Both the position numbers and the translations under genes were made by a program. Below the pieces are notes generated by a model that did not search any database, was not told the origin of the DNA, and saw only the letters and a list, made by a program, of their open reading frames with translations. 64,000 nucleotides of DNA from the NCBI RefSeq assembly GCF_024509145.1, contig NC_071576.1, forward strand, positions 56,120,314-56,184,313. The letters are read 5' to 3'. The DNA is from Vidua macroura. Taxonomy: Eukaryota > Chordata > Aves > Passeriformes > Viduidae. This document shows, one piece after another, positions 10,208 through 22,500 of the stretch; the stretch's first letter is position 1, and the number at the start of each line of letters is the position of its first letter.

Positions 10208-10790
10208 GACCCCGTGTGATGCCATTGGATTGCTCCCTCATTTTTGGGGTTTCCTGCCTCTCAAAAGCTGGCAGGAGGGGTTTGGTGGTCGGGGGGTGTC
10301 ACCTGGCCAGCTGCCGCTGGAGGGCTGTACGAGCCCGGCTTTCCAGCTTTCCGAGCCGGCTTTGGGATGACACAGCTGATTTGCAGCAGGAAAAATCAGG
10401 CAGGGCTATGGTGGGAAGCAGGAGGATGAGGAGGAGGAAGGACCCCACAGGGTGGGCAGCCAAGGCACTGCGGGGCACTTGGAGAGGCTTCATCCATATC
10501 TTCCCTGGCCATGGGGAGGGGGATCTGTGCCCTAAGGAGTGGCTCCGGGCAGGGTCCCAGGGGATGTGAGGAATCACAGAGGGATTCTCCGCCAGTTCAA
10601 GGACCCCCACCCAGTCAAGGCATCCACACACAGCTCAGGGAGCCCCTCCTGCCAGTTTAGGGATTCCCACCCAGCCCGGAGACCCCACACTCAGTTTAGG
10701 GCCCCACACCCAGTTCAGGGTGAGGGCGCTGATGCCAAGATACTGGAAAAGGGACTGGGAATGCTGGGGTGCGAGGGAATCCTGCCTGGT
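10208..10790. other. Short intergenic stretch SAXO4-LRRC10B, no gene seen
   Basis: No recognisable exon or repeat family is seen. Around 10575-10725 there is a loose array of units with the recurring wording CAGTTTAGG/CAGTTCAGG plus CCCACACCCAG. The sequence turns CpG-rich from about 10790 into the LRRC10B promoter. Confidence 0.6.
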
Positions 10791-11068
10791 TTGGGGACAG
10801 AGCCGGGACAAGTAGGACGGGCACGGGGCCGGGTAGGCGTGGGAACGGCGGGGCGGGGCGCGAATGGAATCGGTGGGCGGGGCCTAAGTGGGCGCGAGCG
10901 ACGGGGCGGGGCATGAACGGGACGAGGGCGTGGCCTCTAGCCCGGTGGCGCGGGCTCCCATTGGCCGCGGTGCGTTGCCATGGCCACGGCGTCGCCCTCC
11001 CCCCTCCCATCCCCTCCCCGCCGCCCCGCCGGGTCCGGTGCCGGTCCCGGTGCCGGTCCCGGTGAGCG
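10790..11068 (+). promoter_or_regulatory. LRRC10B: LRRC10B CpG-island promoter with GC boxes, CCAAT box and X-box-like site
   Basis: CpG-dense sequence has several GGGCGGGGC GC boxes (10850-10915) and an inverted CCAAT box, ATTGG, at 10960-10964. An X-box-like GTTGCC-AT-GGCCAC lies at 10974-10987, about 80-95 bp before the ATG. No TATA box is seen. The transcription start is not determinable. Confidence 0.6.
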
Positions 11069-11917
11069 ATGGGCAGCGGCGGCTCCGCGGGGCGCGGGGC
11101 CCCGGTGGCGGCAGCCGAGGGCCCCGACGGCGTCGAGCAGCGGCTGGAGGTGCGGGGCAGGCAGGTCCCGGCCGAGCTGTGGGCTCAGCAGGGGCTGCGG
11201 AAGCTCTACCTGAGCGACGCGGGGCTGCGGGAGGTCCCGGACGAGCTGGCCGAGCTGCAGGACCTCCGGACCCTCGCCCTGGACGGCAACGAACTGATGG
11301 AGGTGCCCGAGGCCGTGTGCGACCTGCCCCACCTGGCTCACCTGTACCTGGGCCGCAACGGGCTGCAGGGGCTGCCGCCGGCCTTCGCCCAGCTCCAGAG
11401 CCTGCGCTGCCTCTGGATCGAGGGAAACTTCTTGGCGCACTTCCCCCGCGCCCTCCTGCAGCTGCCGGAGCTGCGCAGCCTCCAGCTGGGGGACAACCGG
11501 CTGTGCCGGCTGCCCGCGGCGCTGCCCCGCATGGCCGGCCTGCGGGGGCTCTGGCTCTACGGGAACCGCTTCCAGGAGTTCCCGCCCGTGCTGCTGCGCA
11601 TGGATCACATCCGCGTCCTCGACCTGGATCGCAACCGCATCGCCAGCTTCCCGGACCTCACCGGCCTCGCTTCCCTGCGCCTCCTGTCCTACGACCACAA
11701 TCCCGTCCGGCAGCCGCCCTGCGTCGGGGATGAAGTGCAGCTGGTGGGGGACGGGGCGCAGGAGTACATGGAGGCGCGGCAGGAGCGGCTGCAGAGCCTG
11801 CAGCGCCAGGAGGAGGAGGAGGAGGGCACCGAGGCCGCCCCGATATCCCCCGAGGATGTGCCGGAGGATGGGGAGGGGGAATTTGCAGCCCTGACGGGAT
11901 CTCCTGAGGAAACGTGA
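11069..11917 (+). CDS. LRRC10B: LRRC10B, leucine-rich repeat containing 10B, single exon
   Basis: Intronless 282-residue protein (human about 292) built from roughly seven to eight leucine-rich repeats between residues 42 and 212, each with LxxLxLxxNxL-type spacing. Highly conserved blocks include LQSLRCLWIEGNFL, LRGLWLYGNRFQEFPP, LDLDRNRI and SYDHNPV. The N-terminus is short and Gly/Ala-rich. The C-terminal tail is acidic (EEEEEGTEA) and probably disordered. The ATG at 11069 follows the promoter and is the first in frame that gives the family's N-terminal length. Molecular function is not established; the paralogue LRRC10 is a cardiac actin-associated protein. Overlapping open frames on both strands here are by-products of GC-rich coding sequence. 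Confidence 0.95.
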   Translation: MGSGGSAGRGAPVAAAEGPDGVEQRLEVRGRQVPAELWAQQGLRKLYLSDAGLREVPDELAELQDLRTLALDGNELMEVPEAVCDLPHLAHLYLGRNGLQGLPPAFAQLQSLRCLWIEGNFLAHFPRALLQLPELRSLQLGDNRLCRLPAALPRMAGLRGLWLYGNRFQEFPPVLLRMDHIRVLDLDRNRIASFPDLTGLASLRLLSYDHNPVRQPPCVGDEVQLVGDGAQEYMEARQERLQSLQRQEEEEEGTEAAPISPEDVPEDGEGEFAALTGSPEET

Positions 11918-12607
11918 GCCGCTGACCCCCTGAAGGGGTGCAGAGCCTCCACCTGTCTTCCAAGGAATTCCCATCTAGGGCTGGGAAAGGAGGAAGTTCA
12001 CAGCCTCCACAAAGGAAAACCAATGGTCTAAGGATCAGCCTTATCCAGTTGGGACAGCAGTGTTTTGTCCTGGATCAACAGGGCTCATGGATCCCAATGG
12101 TCATCCTGAGAGCATCCCACATACTCCGGGGTGCCTTGGATTGGGATACAACCCCCTGCCCTTAAGGGTGATCCCACACTGCCACCCCACAAGAACGGGG
12201 ACATTTCAACTCCTCCACCTCTGAAAATCCTTTAGTCCTGTCCCAATGGACAGCACAGGAAAAAGCAATGCTGGTTGCATCCATTCCATGGATCCCATCA
12301 TCCTGGAGAGCTCCGAGGTTTGGGAACAAAGACACAAACCCTGAGAACCCCATCCTACTGCTGGAACTGGGCTGGAGGAGAGAATTTTCCACCAGGCTCC
12401 TCCTGGAAATCAGGTTTGGGAAGGAGCTGATGGAAATTCCACCTGGGTCAAAGCACTGCCTGTCTCCAACCTGAATAGGGTTTTGCCTCTGTGGGAAGAG
12501 GAGGCTCATCCCTGGCACTGTCTGTCCCAAAAGGGGCACCAGATCCAGGGCTGACACCTTATCCTTCCTCTTCCTCTCTCCAAGTGCCTCTTGGACCAAA
12601 CACAAGC

Positions 12608-12613
12608 AATAAA
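12608..12613 (+). terminator. LRRC10B: LRRC10B polyadenylation signal AATAAA
   Basis: The first canonical AATAAA after the LRRC10B stop implies a 3' UTR of about 0.7 kb (11918-12630). Confidence 0.65.
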
Positions 12614-12630
12614 AAGCACAAATCCAAGGA

Positions 12631-14714
12631 ATTTGTTGTGAGAGAAAAGTGGTGGGGACCAGCCTCAGGGAAGGGTTTATTTGGGATCCCCTAAAACCAA
12701 GTGAATATCCTGGTGTGCAACCACCAGCTCCTCTTATTTTGGACATCCAAGGAATCCTGATTTCCTCCGCCCATCTCCGAGTTGAGCCGGTGTGGTGGCA
12801 AGCTTGGGGATCCGAGGTCTGCAGCTCATTGGAGGTTTCAAACCACACATCCGCTTTTAATGGCCATGGATTTGGGTTTGGGGCTGGGAGGCAGCCAGAG
12901 CTCCGGCCACATCCGCTCCGGCACTGGCAGGGCGGATGCTGCCGGCTTTTCCCTCCACTTCCTATTCCGCAGCAGGAACCACGGCTATTTTGGACACGTG
13001 GAGCTTCCTCAGTCGCGGGATGTGCAGGAGCTGTCGGTGCCAGTTCCTCCAGAGTAATTTCAGGGATTTGGGGCTTAGCAGGAGCTTTGAATCAGGTCTT
13101 CCCAATAGGTACAGGCTGTCAATCCCTTTTCCCGCCCAGGTACCCATCACTGTAGGGCAGAGCATCCCAGGATCCCATGACATTCCTTGGGCTGGTGGCA
13201 TTCCTTGGGACAGCCAGCCCAGTGTGTGTTCCCAGGAACACATTCCAGGAATTCTGGGTGTCTCCCAGCCCTTCATGCCATCGATCCAGGGTGATGCTGC
13301 TTTATCTGGGAAGACACTGCTGCTAATTAGCAAGGAATTATCCATGATCCCAAGGGTGCTGACCCTGGCAGAGACCCTCAGCATTCCAAACTCCTGATGC
13401 AGGCAAGATCTGATGCCACCAGCTCCCTGCAGATCGTTGCCAGCCCACTCATTCAGCAGGAATTGTGATGCAGGTGACTCTGGATGCCACCAGCCTGTCC
13501 CCATGGCCAGGATCAGATCCAGGAGCTCTGACACCTGGGATAGGGGGGGTCCTCACTCTCTGCAGCCTTTTCTCACCCCCCAGCTTTTCCCAAAGAGCTG
13601 GGTTGGGATCCAGGCACCGGTGACGATGGTGGTGACACCAGGACCAGGAGCTGCTGCAGTCAGTGGGAATCTGACAGATTCCGGCTCCGCTCGAGTATTT
13701 TGGGGCCGCTGGCACCGGCGAGTCCCCGCTGCCGGCAGTGCATCATCCATACGTCTGTCCCTATATATATCCCTGCCTCCTCTCCCGGCCCCGCGTGCGA
13801 CGGTTTGTGGCCTCTCTGCAGCTGGGATCACGCTGCTATTTCCATCTGCTCCCGCTGCCTGCCAGCACAAAGCAACGGGACTGGGAATCGCTGCGGATCC
13901 GTGCAACAGGAGCGCTGGGATCTCTGCGCTTTCAAAGATTTGGGAGGATGAAAGGAGCCTGGCGTTGGTGTAAGAGCCCAGGCAGAGCCAGGATTGGCGG
14001 CACCAATGCCATCGGCAGCTTGGGAATGCCAAAATTCCCCAGGTTTGGCTCAGCTGGAGGTGGAGCGGGGGTAGGCAGCAGCCACCTGCTCTCCACCAGG
14101 GTGCAGGTGGCAAGGGGACAGTGTTGTCCCCTGCTGCCATCTCCAACACTGCCCAGGGCCTGAAGGGTGGATCCAGAGGGATCTTATCCTGGGCAGGCAG
14201 GACACGGGTGGCCCTCCTGCCATCCCTGCGTTTGGAGTTTCATTTATTTATTCAAGACCAGCATTCTGTGAATTATTTAACAGCCACCAGTGCCTTTTCC
14301 ATGGCACCAGGACACAGGATATGGTTCCCTGCCTCTTCCTTCCCTTTGGAGCCACATTCCAGTCCCTATCCTGTGCCAAGGAACTCAGCCCAGACCTGGA
14401 TGGGACGAGAACTCACTTGGCTCTAAGCAGGCTGTGGGGGTCACTGTTGTTTCTGAAGCCCCCATGGGGATCCCAATCCCAGCAGGATCCTGGAGTTTTG
14501 GGGGGATACTCAGTGATGGATGGGATATACTCAGGGAATGCTCAGGGTTGGGAGGGGTAATGCTGAGGAGGGGATGCTTGGAGCTGTGAGGGGGATGCTC
14601 AGTGCCGGGGGGATGCCCACCCAACTCAACTGTGGTGCTCAGCCATGTGTGGTGCCCCCATTCCCACCCCAGGATCCACCCCCTGCATTCCCCCAGTCCC
14701 ACAGATGACTCACA
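12631..14714. other. Intergenic region LRRC10B-SYT7, no gene recognised
   Basis: No exon with family similarity and no clear CR1 copy was found on either strand. There are short open frames but none with splice or domain support. A TATATATAT stretch near 13760 is isolated. This is the convergent 3'-3' gap between LRRC10B and SYT7. Confidence 0.6.
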
Positions 14715-16395
14715 CTGGCAGTTACTGACTGTCCTTTATTACTGAGAGCAGGGGCTGCCTCCAGAAAACGAGGGGCCCCACTCCCCAAAAATAGGATTCT
14801 TCAAAGGAGACGCCTCGACCCGTGTGCCCCATCCTTGGCATCGCCAGCCGGGCACCCCCCGCTCCAGCTGCTCCTCAGCCGGGCCGGGCTCTTTATTGGA
14901 TTTTTTATATTTTTTTCTTTTTTTATTATTTTTATTTTTTTTTTTAAGTTTTTTTTGTACTGTTTTTCTTTATTTTACACACCAGTTGGATGTTACCGTC
15001 ACATGAAGAAGAGAGAACCTGAACAAGATCACGGCTACGAGCTCTAGAGTTAAAAATGAACACACAAACCCCCGGGGAGCCCGACCGCGGACGAGGAATC
15101 CAGCCTGGTAAAGCGGGGTGCCCGAGGGGCCGTGGGGGGCACCCGGCTTGGCACAGCCCTGGCCCTGCCACCTCTTCCCCAGGCATGTAAGTCTCTTCTT
15201 TTATGTTAAAAAAAGAGAGAATATGACAAAAATACAAATGTCCCTAAAAGCGTTGTTATTACTGTAACAGCAGTATTATGACTTCTCTCCAGATTGTCCA
15301 AAATTGTCTAAATTGGGGCTGTGGGAGCTGCTGGGAGCCAAGGTTGCCACGGGGGGAGCAGGAAGACTGAGGATGATCCGGCGTCTGCCACAGAGAGCCA
15401 CCACCGACCCCCTTGTCACCCCTGTGGGGCTCCCAGGTGGGTCCATCCCTGTTTTTGGGGGTCCCAGGGAGTGGGAAGGGGTCTGGCATGTGCATCCCAG
15501 GGCTCCGTGGGGATGCTGCTGCTGGCACTGATCCTGCCAGGCTGGCTGTCCCAAGGAATGCCACCAGCCCAGGGAATGTCACCTGCCCTCGATGGGGACA
15601 ACAGCGCTCGCTCCACCCTTTATCCCCAAGGGTGGGCACGGGGCTCCCGGAGCAGCCCCGGCGCCCGGGTCAGCCCGGCTGGGAGGGGACCCTGTGGAGC
15701 TCCGCATTCCCCCGAGGGGCCCCTTCCAGCCCGAGCTGGGGGGGGAGGGCAGAACCGGGGTCCCCAGGGCGGCTTAAGGACCCCCTGCTCCCGCCGAAAC
15801 CCAAGACGGAGGTAAAGCATCGAACCTGGCTGAAGGCAGTGCACGAAGGAGCCCGCTTTGGATAAGGAACTGTGTCATGGCTTCCGATCCCAGGAAAAGG
15901 GACTGTCCCCTCCCCTCGGTGTCCCCCGCCCGCCCCGGCGGACTCGAGGGGGGCGCGGGGGGAGGGGGCGGGGCAGGGGGGGCTCTGTGGCTCCGCTGGC
16001 GGCTCCGAGAGGTTTTATGGAGCTGAAAGGGGAGGGAGGAGGGTCCCTCTTGCACCTGCAGCCTGACCCCCTGAAATGAGGGGGGGGCGAGGCCGGGGAG
16101 GGGCCGAGGGGCTCCGGGAGCGGGGCTGGAAGCACTCGCAGAAGTCCTGCCCGGTGGTGGGAATAGGGATGGGGGGACATCGCTTCTGGCACCTCCTCGG
16201 CCGGGGCTGGGGGCGGCTCCGCACCCCCCGCACCCCAGGGAGAGGCGAACCCCGGGGCTCGGGGGGGCTCCGGCCCCGTCCTCCCGCAGGGTTCCCGCGA
16301 GCCAAGTCGCTGTCCCGCCGGTCCCTGGCCGGGAGCGCCACGGGAAGGGGTTGGGAGCTGGGAAGGGGGACCCCGAGCCCGCGGTCCGGGAGCGC
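14715..16395 (-). other. SYT7: Probable SYT7 3' UTR with several poly(A) signals and an A-rich tract
   Basis: Downstream of the SYT7 stop on the minus strand no other gene is visible. AATAAA hexamers on the minus strand lie at 14969-14974, 14892-14897 and 14735-14740. The last would give a 3' UTR of about 1.7 kb. Between 14899 and 14970 the transcript would contain a long A-rich stretch (T-rich on the plus strand). Where the transcript ends is inferred. Confidence 0.55.
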
Positions 16396-16500
16396 TCAGG
16401 CCTTCAGCTGGTGCCACTGTGCCACCGCCTGCCGCGGGCGGGCGATCATGTCCTTCCAGTGCTTCACCTCGCCGGGACCGCTCTTCCAGGACAGGTAAAT
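16396..16500 (-). CDS. SYT7: SYT7 terminal exon
   Basis: Encodes IYLSWKSGPGEVKHWKDM and then IARPRQAVAQWHQLKA followed by TGA (16396-16398). It contains the conserved C-terminal helix and the WHQL signature of synaptotagmins. Confidence 0.96.
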   Translation of the reverse strand: MYLSWKSGPGEVKHWKDMIARPRQAVAQWHQLKA

Positions 16501-19500
16501 CTACGGGAAACGCATCCCTGGAGCCGCCACGGCCTCTCCATCCCCATCCCTCTGCCTGGTGCTGACGCCTTCACCCCCAAACTGCTCCAGCCCCGCTTTT
16601 CCGGGCTCGGCACGGATCCGGGCTATTTTTATCCCTCAGTTTTCCATATTGCGCCGCGGAAAAGCGCGTGTGCCAGCTCTCGCTGCTGCTGCTGCCACCT
16701 CGGGGAGCCGGCGCCACCGCTCCGGCTCCGCGGATCATCGCCGGAGAGCCGGGATAGAGCAGAGCTCGCTGCTAATTATGCGATCAAAAGGGATTAGCGA
16801 GCCTCAGGCCACGGGCGGGGTTTTAACGGAGAGTGGGATATCATGGCCACTGCCTGTCCATCCCTGGAATCGGGCTCTTGGATGTGCCCGCACTGGGGAC
16901 GCCGCCACCTCCGCCCCTGCCCGGTAGCCCGCGGCGATGATCCGGGGATTTATTTAGTGGATTTATCCCAACTGCTGTGTTTTCCCGACCCCAGCGTGGC
17001 GTTTGGGGATCATGGGCGGAGATTGTGGCGCTCATTTGTCATCGTTGTGCTAACGATGAGCTGGGTGATTTCATGGATAATTCTGCGGGAGTAATCCCAG
17101 GGGGTGGGATCCATGCCGGTGTGGCTCCCCATGCTCCATCCCTCCATTCCTGCCTTTCTGGGAGAGCTCCGGCCCTCTATGGCCGTGACACCCCGTGCAA
17201 GGGGTCCGCACCACACTCCACACTGGAGATGGCACCGGGCGCCGGCATCCCTGGGCCTGGCCGTCCCTAGCTCCCACCTGGGTGTCCCTCAGGCGTGTCA
17301 CCCACCTTGCCGATGACGTCATTGCGGCTCAGCCTGTCCTTGTCCATGACGGTGATGACGATGGTGGTCTCGCGCAGCCGCTCCGTGGGGATGTCGAAGG
17401 CGAAGGACTCGTTGAAGACGGGGTTCAGGCACCTCTTCATCACCACCGTCTTCTTCTTCTCCACCCGCTTGTCCTTGTACATCAGCCACACCTTCACGTA
17501 GGGATCTGGCGGGAGATGAGCCGCTCTCAGCCCCAGATGGGAGCCAGGGAATGCTGCCCGGGATCAGGGCCAGCCGGTGCCGTACCTGAGGTGCCCCCGA
17601 TGTCCATGGCTTTGAGGTTCCGTGCCTTGATGATGTTCACCACGATGGAATTGGCCGAGGGATTGTAGCACAGCGACAGCAGCAGCTCCCCGCGGCTTCC
17701 CTGTGGGACACACATGTTCCCTGAGGACACCCATGCCCCCCAGACCTCCTCTGTGGGAGCAGGGTGCTAGCATGGGACCCCCACCAGAGCAGCCCAAGGG
17801 TGGGCTTTGGGAAAGCACAGAAAATCAGGGCAGGAGGAAATGGGGCCGCCCCCAGTGGGACATTCTCTGGCCTTGCTGGAGGCAGGAGAAGGAAAAAAAC
17901 TTTCATTTTAGGTCTACCTGAAACAGTTTGATTTGACCCAAAATGAGACTTTAGGCTACTTAATATAAAATTTGGGAAGAGAAAAATCTCTGTCAGATGC
18001 TGAAGCAGAAAATGCCCCTGTTGGAATGGGGAGTGGTCCTATTGGGACACTGCAGGGATGGGGAGTCACCTCCCCTCCCCAGGGGGATGGGGGGTCCAGG
18101 GCCTTACGCTGCCATCACTGCAGGGCTTCAGGTCCTTCCAGAAGGTCTGCATCTGGGTCAGGTCCACCTTGTTGAGCGGGATGGACACCTCTCCAATGGG
18201 ATCATTGCGGCTGAAGCGGTCGTAGTCCAGGACCTGGAGGTACAGCACCCGCTGCACCACCTTCTCGTAGGGGAACCCTGTGACAGAGATGGAAAAGCCA
18301 AAGGAGATGAGGAGCAGTTCCAGGACTGCTTCACCCTTCCTGTCCTGGTGGCAAGACCCTGGCACCAGGCAGAGGACAGGGAGCAGCCCATGGCACAAGG
18401 AGCTGCTGCCACATTAATTCCCACATCTGCACCCACCCATGGGGGCACGGAACCTTCCAAACTTTCCCCTACATCCCCTTTATGGGATGCACATCGAGCC
18501 TGGCCTCGGTGGCTTGGCCAATCCATTGCATCACCACCAGCCACCACTCTGGTGGCTTGAGCTGGGCTGAGTCCAGGAGGGTCCCACGAGGCTCCGCTCC
18601 CACCCTGATCCCCTCCAGCCCATCTCAATCCATACCTTCGAAGAGGAAGGTCTCATTCCAGTGCGGGTTGAGGTTCTTCCTCTTGACCTTGGTCTCCAGC
18701 TTGTGCTTCTTGTCAGGGAGCAGGTAGATCTTGACAAAGGGGTCGCTGGTGCCACTGAAGTCCTTGGCCGGCAGCTCCTGTGCCTTCATGATCTTCACGG
18801 TCAGGGTGGACTCCTGGAAGTTGTAGCCGACGCTGAACTGGATGCGGCCCAGGTTCTCCCGGCTGACACCTTCGTGGCCCTCGTCATCCTCGGAGCCTGG
18901 GGAGAGCTGTGGGAGGGGGGAAGAGGAGGGGGATGAGCGCAGTGATGGGGACTAGCGGGGACCCGACCCCCGTCCCCCAGACCCCAGCCCTGCCAGCTGT
19001 CAGGGGACATCAGCCTCTCCCCGGCTTCCTGCTGCCCCCACCGCTTCCAACAGCTCCTGGCTCAGTGCCACTCGTCCCGCGGAACGGGAGCTCCAATTAG
19101 CCAAATTCCTCCTGACAGCGCATCCCTCACGTGTCCAGCACCACTCGCTCCCTCGTGCCAGCCTGGGGGACTCGTCCGCGGCGCGTCGGCTCAGCCGACG
19201 GGGACTTGGCACAGCGGCCAGGGACGTGCCGGAGCACTTGTGGATGGTGCAGGGAAGAGCTGGGAAGGTTGGATACTGAGCGTGGAGACCCCTAAACCCA
19301 GCACACCCCACCCACCCACCATGAGCATCTCGCTGGTCAGGGAGTTGACCAGGTCGGAGACGGAAGAGTGCGGCTCCGTCTTGCGGTCGGACTCATCGTG
19401 CGGCGGCTGCCCCGGTGCTGGTGCCGCATTCCCAGCCTTCCCACTGGCCGGCAACCTGCAGGAAGAGAGGCCTTGGAGGAGAGGGGCCGGGAGCCGAGGG

Positions 19501-22500
19501 CGAGACAGCGAGGGGCTTCCCGGGCACCCTCTGCCAGCGGAGACCGAGCCTGGGCTGTGCCAGCACCTGACAGACGCCGCTGGGACAGGTGGTGGCTGCA
19601 GCCCGCCAGCATCCCGGCCCTGATCCCAGAGCCAGCTGGTGGCCTGGCACCTTTAGGGCACGGCAGCAGGTCCCCCTGGCCACGTCCCACGGCGATGGTG
19701 GGGACAGCATGGTCCCCACAGCACCTGCGGCTGTGGCTGCTCCTCACACGCCAACACCCTCTTACCCCAGTGGGCACCAGGCACCCACGGGTGCTCCATG
19801 TGGGCTCGCTGCCCCCTGCCCCACTTCCTGTGCCTGAGACACCCCTGGGATCACTGTCCTGGCTGTCCCCACACACGGTGGCTCCTGGGCACAGTGCCGG
19901 GCAGGGTGGGCAGCCAGGAGCGGTGGGAGGCAGACGGACAGAGCAGCGATGGAGACAGGCGGGAATGCGCCGAGGCCACGCTGCCACGAGGCACGGGGAC
20001 AACGGGACACAGGCACGTGGCGGAGGGGACAGGCAGCCTGGGATGCTCCCACCCCCCCGCCACGCCTCCTGTCCGAGCTGGGACACGGTGACAAACCACC
20101 AGACGGACCGAGAGGTGCAGGGACACACGGGAAGCCACAACATGCCACGGACACACGTCACACGCCAAGCACACGCAGACACACGGGGAGGGGACATGGG
20201 GGGGCAATGGGGACACCCACACGCACACACAGGATGGCACCCAGAAAGGACTGGAGAGGCCGAGGCAGCTGGGGAGGCAAAATTAGGTTAAAACCAGGGA
20301 AAATGAAGGTGGAGGAGCCGCTGAGCGAGGAGGCGCCGGTGGAACCGGGAATGCCGGTGGAGGTCACGAATAGCGGGAAAGAGAGCGGGAGAGAGCAAAA
20401 GAAAGGAGGAGTAGCGTCGTCCAGCGCCGGCCTGCCGGGAGGGAATGGGAGAGAGGAGCGGAGCGGGTGGACGGACAGACGGAGTCGCCGGGACAGGAGA
20501 CACGCCGAGGCACCGGGCTGGAGCCGCCGGGGACAGGCTGGAAGGAAGAAGCTGCGAAACAGGGATGGAGGAGGTGTTTTGAGGAAGAAGAGCGGGTGGT
20601 CGGCAGCGTCGGGGGGCGGGAGAGAGCCGAGGCTGCCGGAGCGCGTCCCCTCCGCCGGCTGATCCCGCCACGTCCTGCGGAGTCCAGGGAACGAGGAGCG
20701 GGAGGGATGGAGGTGGGGAATGCCATGCATGTGCAGGGATGCGGTTTCGGAGCAGGGAGCTGAGGCAAGCGGTGAGCGGGGTCTTGCGGCACAGCCACCC
20801 ACCCGCCGTGTCCCACGTCCCCGTCCCCTCGGCACGGGGCAGCCGGCGGCCGGCACGGGCTGCCGGTGCTCCCGGCGGGGACCGGCTGCGCAACGCGACG
20901 CCAGGGAGGGAAGTGCTAAAAGATGGAGGGAAACCAAGCGGAGCAGGGTAAAAATAGCCGGCGGGCGAGAACGGTGCCAGTTCATCCGCACGCCGAGCAC
21001 ACGGGGAGGCAGCGCCCGCCGGCTTCACACCTCCTCCCCTCTCCGGAGGGGATGAACACCCGCTCCCGGCGGCGCACGGACCCTCTGCCTCTGCCAGCCA
21101 GCGCCGGTGGCCGCGGCCGGGCGCCGGTGCCCGGGTTGGATGCGCTGCCGAGCCTGCGGCACGCCGGGGATGCGGGGAGCAGCCAGAGGCGAAGGGCTGT
21201 GCCGTGCTGGAGGAGAACGGGGGGTACGACATCCTCCCGGCCTGTGGCGCTCGCTCTGCCCCCCTGCCACCGCAGCGGTGTCCCCGGATCCCCAGGGGAG
21301 CTGCCCATCCCGCCGGGATGGAGGTGGCAGCAGCGTGTCGGGATGGAACGCGGCTCAGCCCATGCGGCATCACTTTGGGGGGTACCCCCCTGTCCCCCTG
21401 TCCCTGAGCGTGTCCCCCCGCCCCCCTCCCCGCATGCAGCCAGGGCCGGAAGGGGCAGGAGGGGGAGGGAGGAGGGAGGAGGAAGGGATGGGGGTCCTCT
21501 CCGTGCCGCTGCTCCAGAGACAGAACCGCGGGTGCCGGTGCCGGGGAGAGCTCAGACGTCCCGGTGCCCGCTGGGCCACCCTGTGCCGCTCCAACCTTCG
21601 CGCTCCACGAGGCCAGCCTCCTCCTCCTCCTCCTCCTCCACCCTGGGTGAGGCCCTCGTCTCCTCCTCCTGCGGGACTGGCCTCGTCCTCGCTCATACCT
21701 CTTGTCCCCCTGAGCGTTCGCCTGGTTCGGCTGCGTCCCAGCGGGTTGCAGGTCGGGAATATTGGCAAAGTCATCTTGCTCTGAGAGTCCCAAAACCAGG
21801 GATAGCACCACCATCCGGCCTTCCCTGCCCGGGCGGCCCCGCCAGCAGCGGGAGAAAGAGAGAAAGAGAGAGGAGAACACAGCGTCAGGCAGGGAACTGG
21901 CAGGAGCCGGCGGCGTCCCGCGGATCCCCGGCGGCGAGGGGACCCCCGGCTCTCCCCACCGGCTCCTGCGAGGTGATGGTGGCCAGTGTGGGTGCACAGG
22001 GCTGTGGGGAGAAAGGCGCCGGGTCCAGGGAGCCCGGCAGGCGTGGACACCCGCGCTGTCCCTCTCCTCCACCGGTCCGGGCAGGGAGGATACCAAAATC
22101 CTGATGAAGGGGGGGAAAAGATGCCTGGAGGGGCCGGGAATGAGGCAGGGTGTGACAGCAGTGAGGTGCCAGCATCATTCCATGGAGGAAGGGATTGGCG
22201 GTGCCATGGCCAGGCTCTTTGCCCTCTCCGGGTCCTCGCCCGGGTCTGTAACTGCATTTACACCGCGGCGCCGGGGAGGGTGGACAGGGTGAAAGAGCGA
22301 AAGAAAAATCGATGGATGGGGAAAGAGGCGGTGGGAAATGACAGCCGCTGGGAAGCGGCGCTGACTCGGCACGTCTGGGCTCTGCGGCTGCTCCCTCTCC
22401 GCCAAGTCAGGCTGGAACCAGCCCCGGCGCTGGGTAAACAGGGAGAACGTGACCCTCGGGATGGCTGGTGAGCCGCAGCTCCACACCGGGAAGCCGGGAA

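Noticed and set aside
10888..11733. 281-codon frame overlapping LRRC10B
   Set aside because: An Arg/Pro/Gly-rich frame-shifted shadow of the LRRC10B coding sequence; the leucine-rich-repeat frame is clearly the real one.
13755..13775. TATATATAT considered as a promoter TATA box
   Set aside because: No open frame with family similarity or other promoter context follows on either strand; it lies between convergent gene ends.
20288..22096. 602-codon open frame on the minus strand
   Set aside because: It is read-through of GC-rich SYT7 introns around the genuine 42-codon cassette exon at 21699-21824; splice sites bound the exon and the flanks show no conserved protein.
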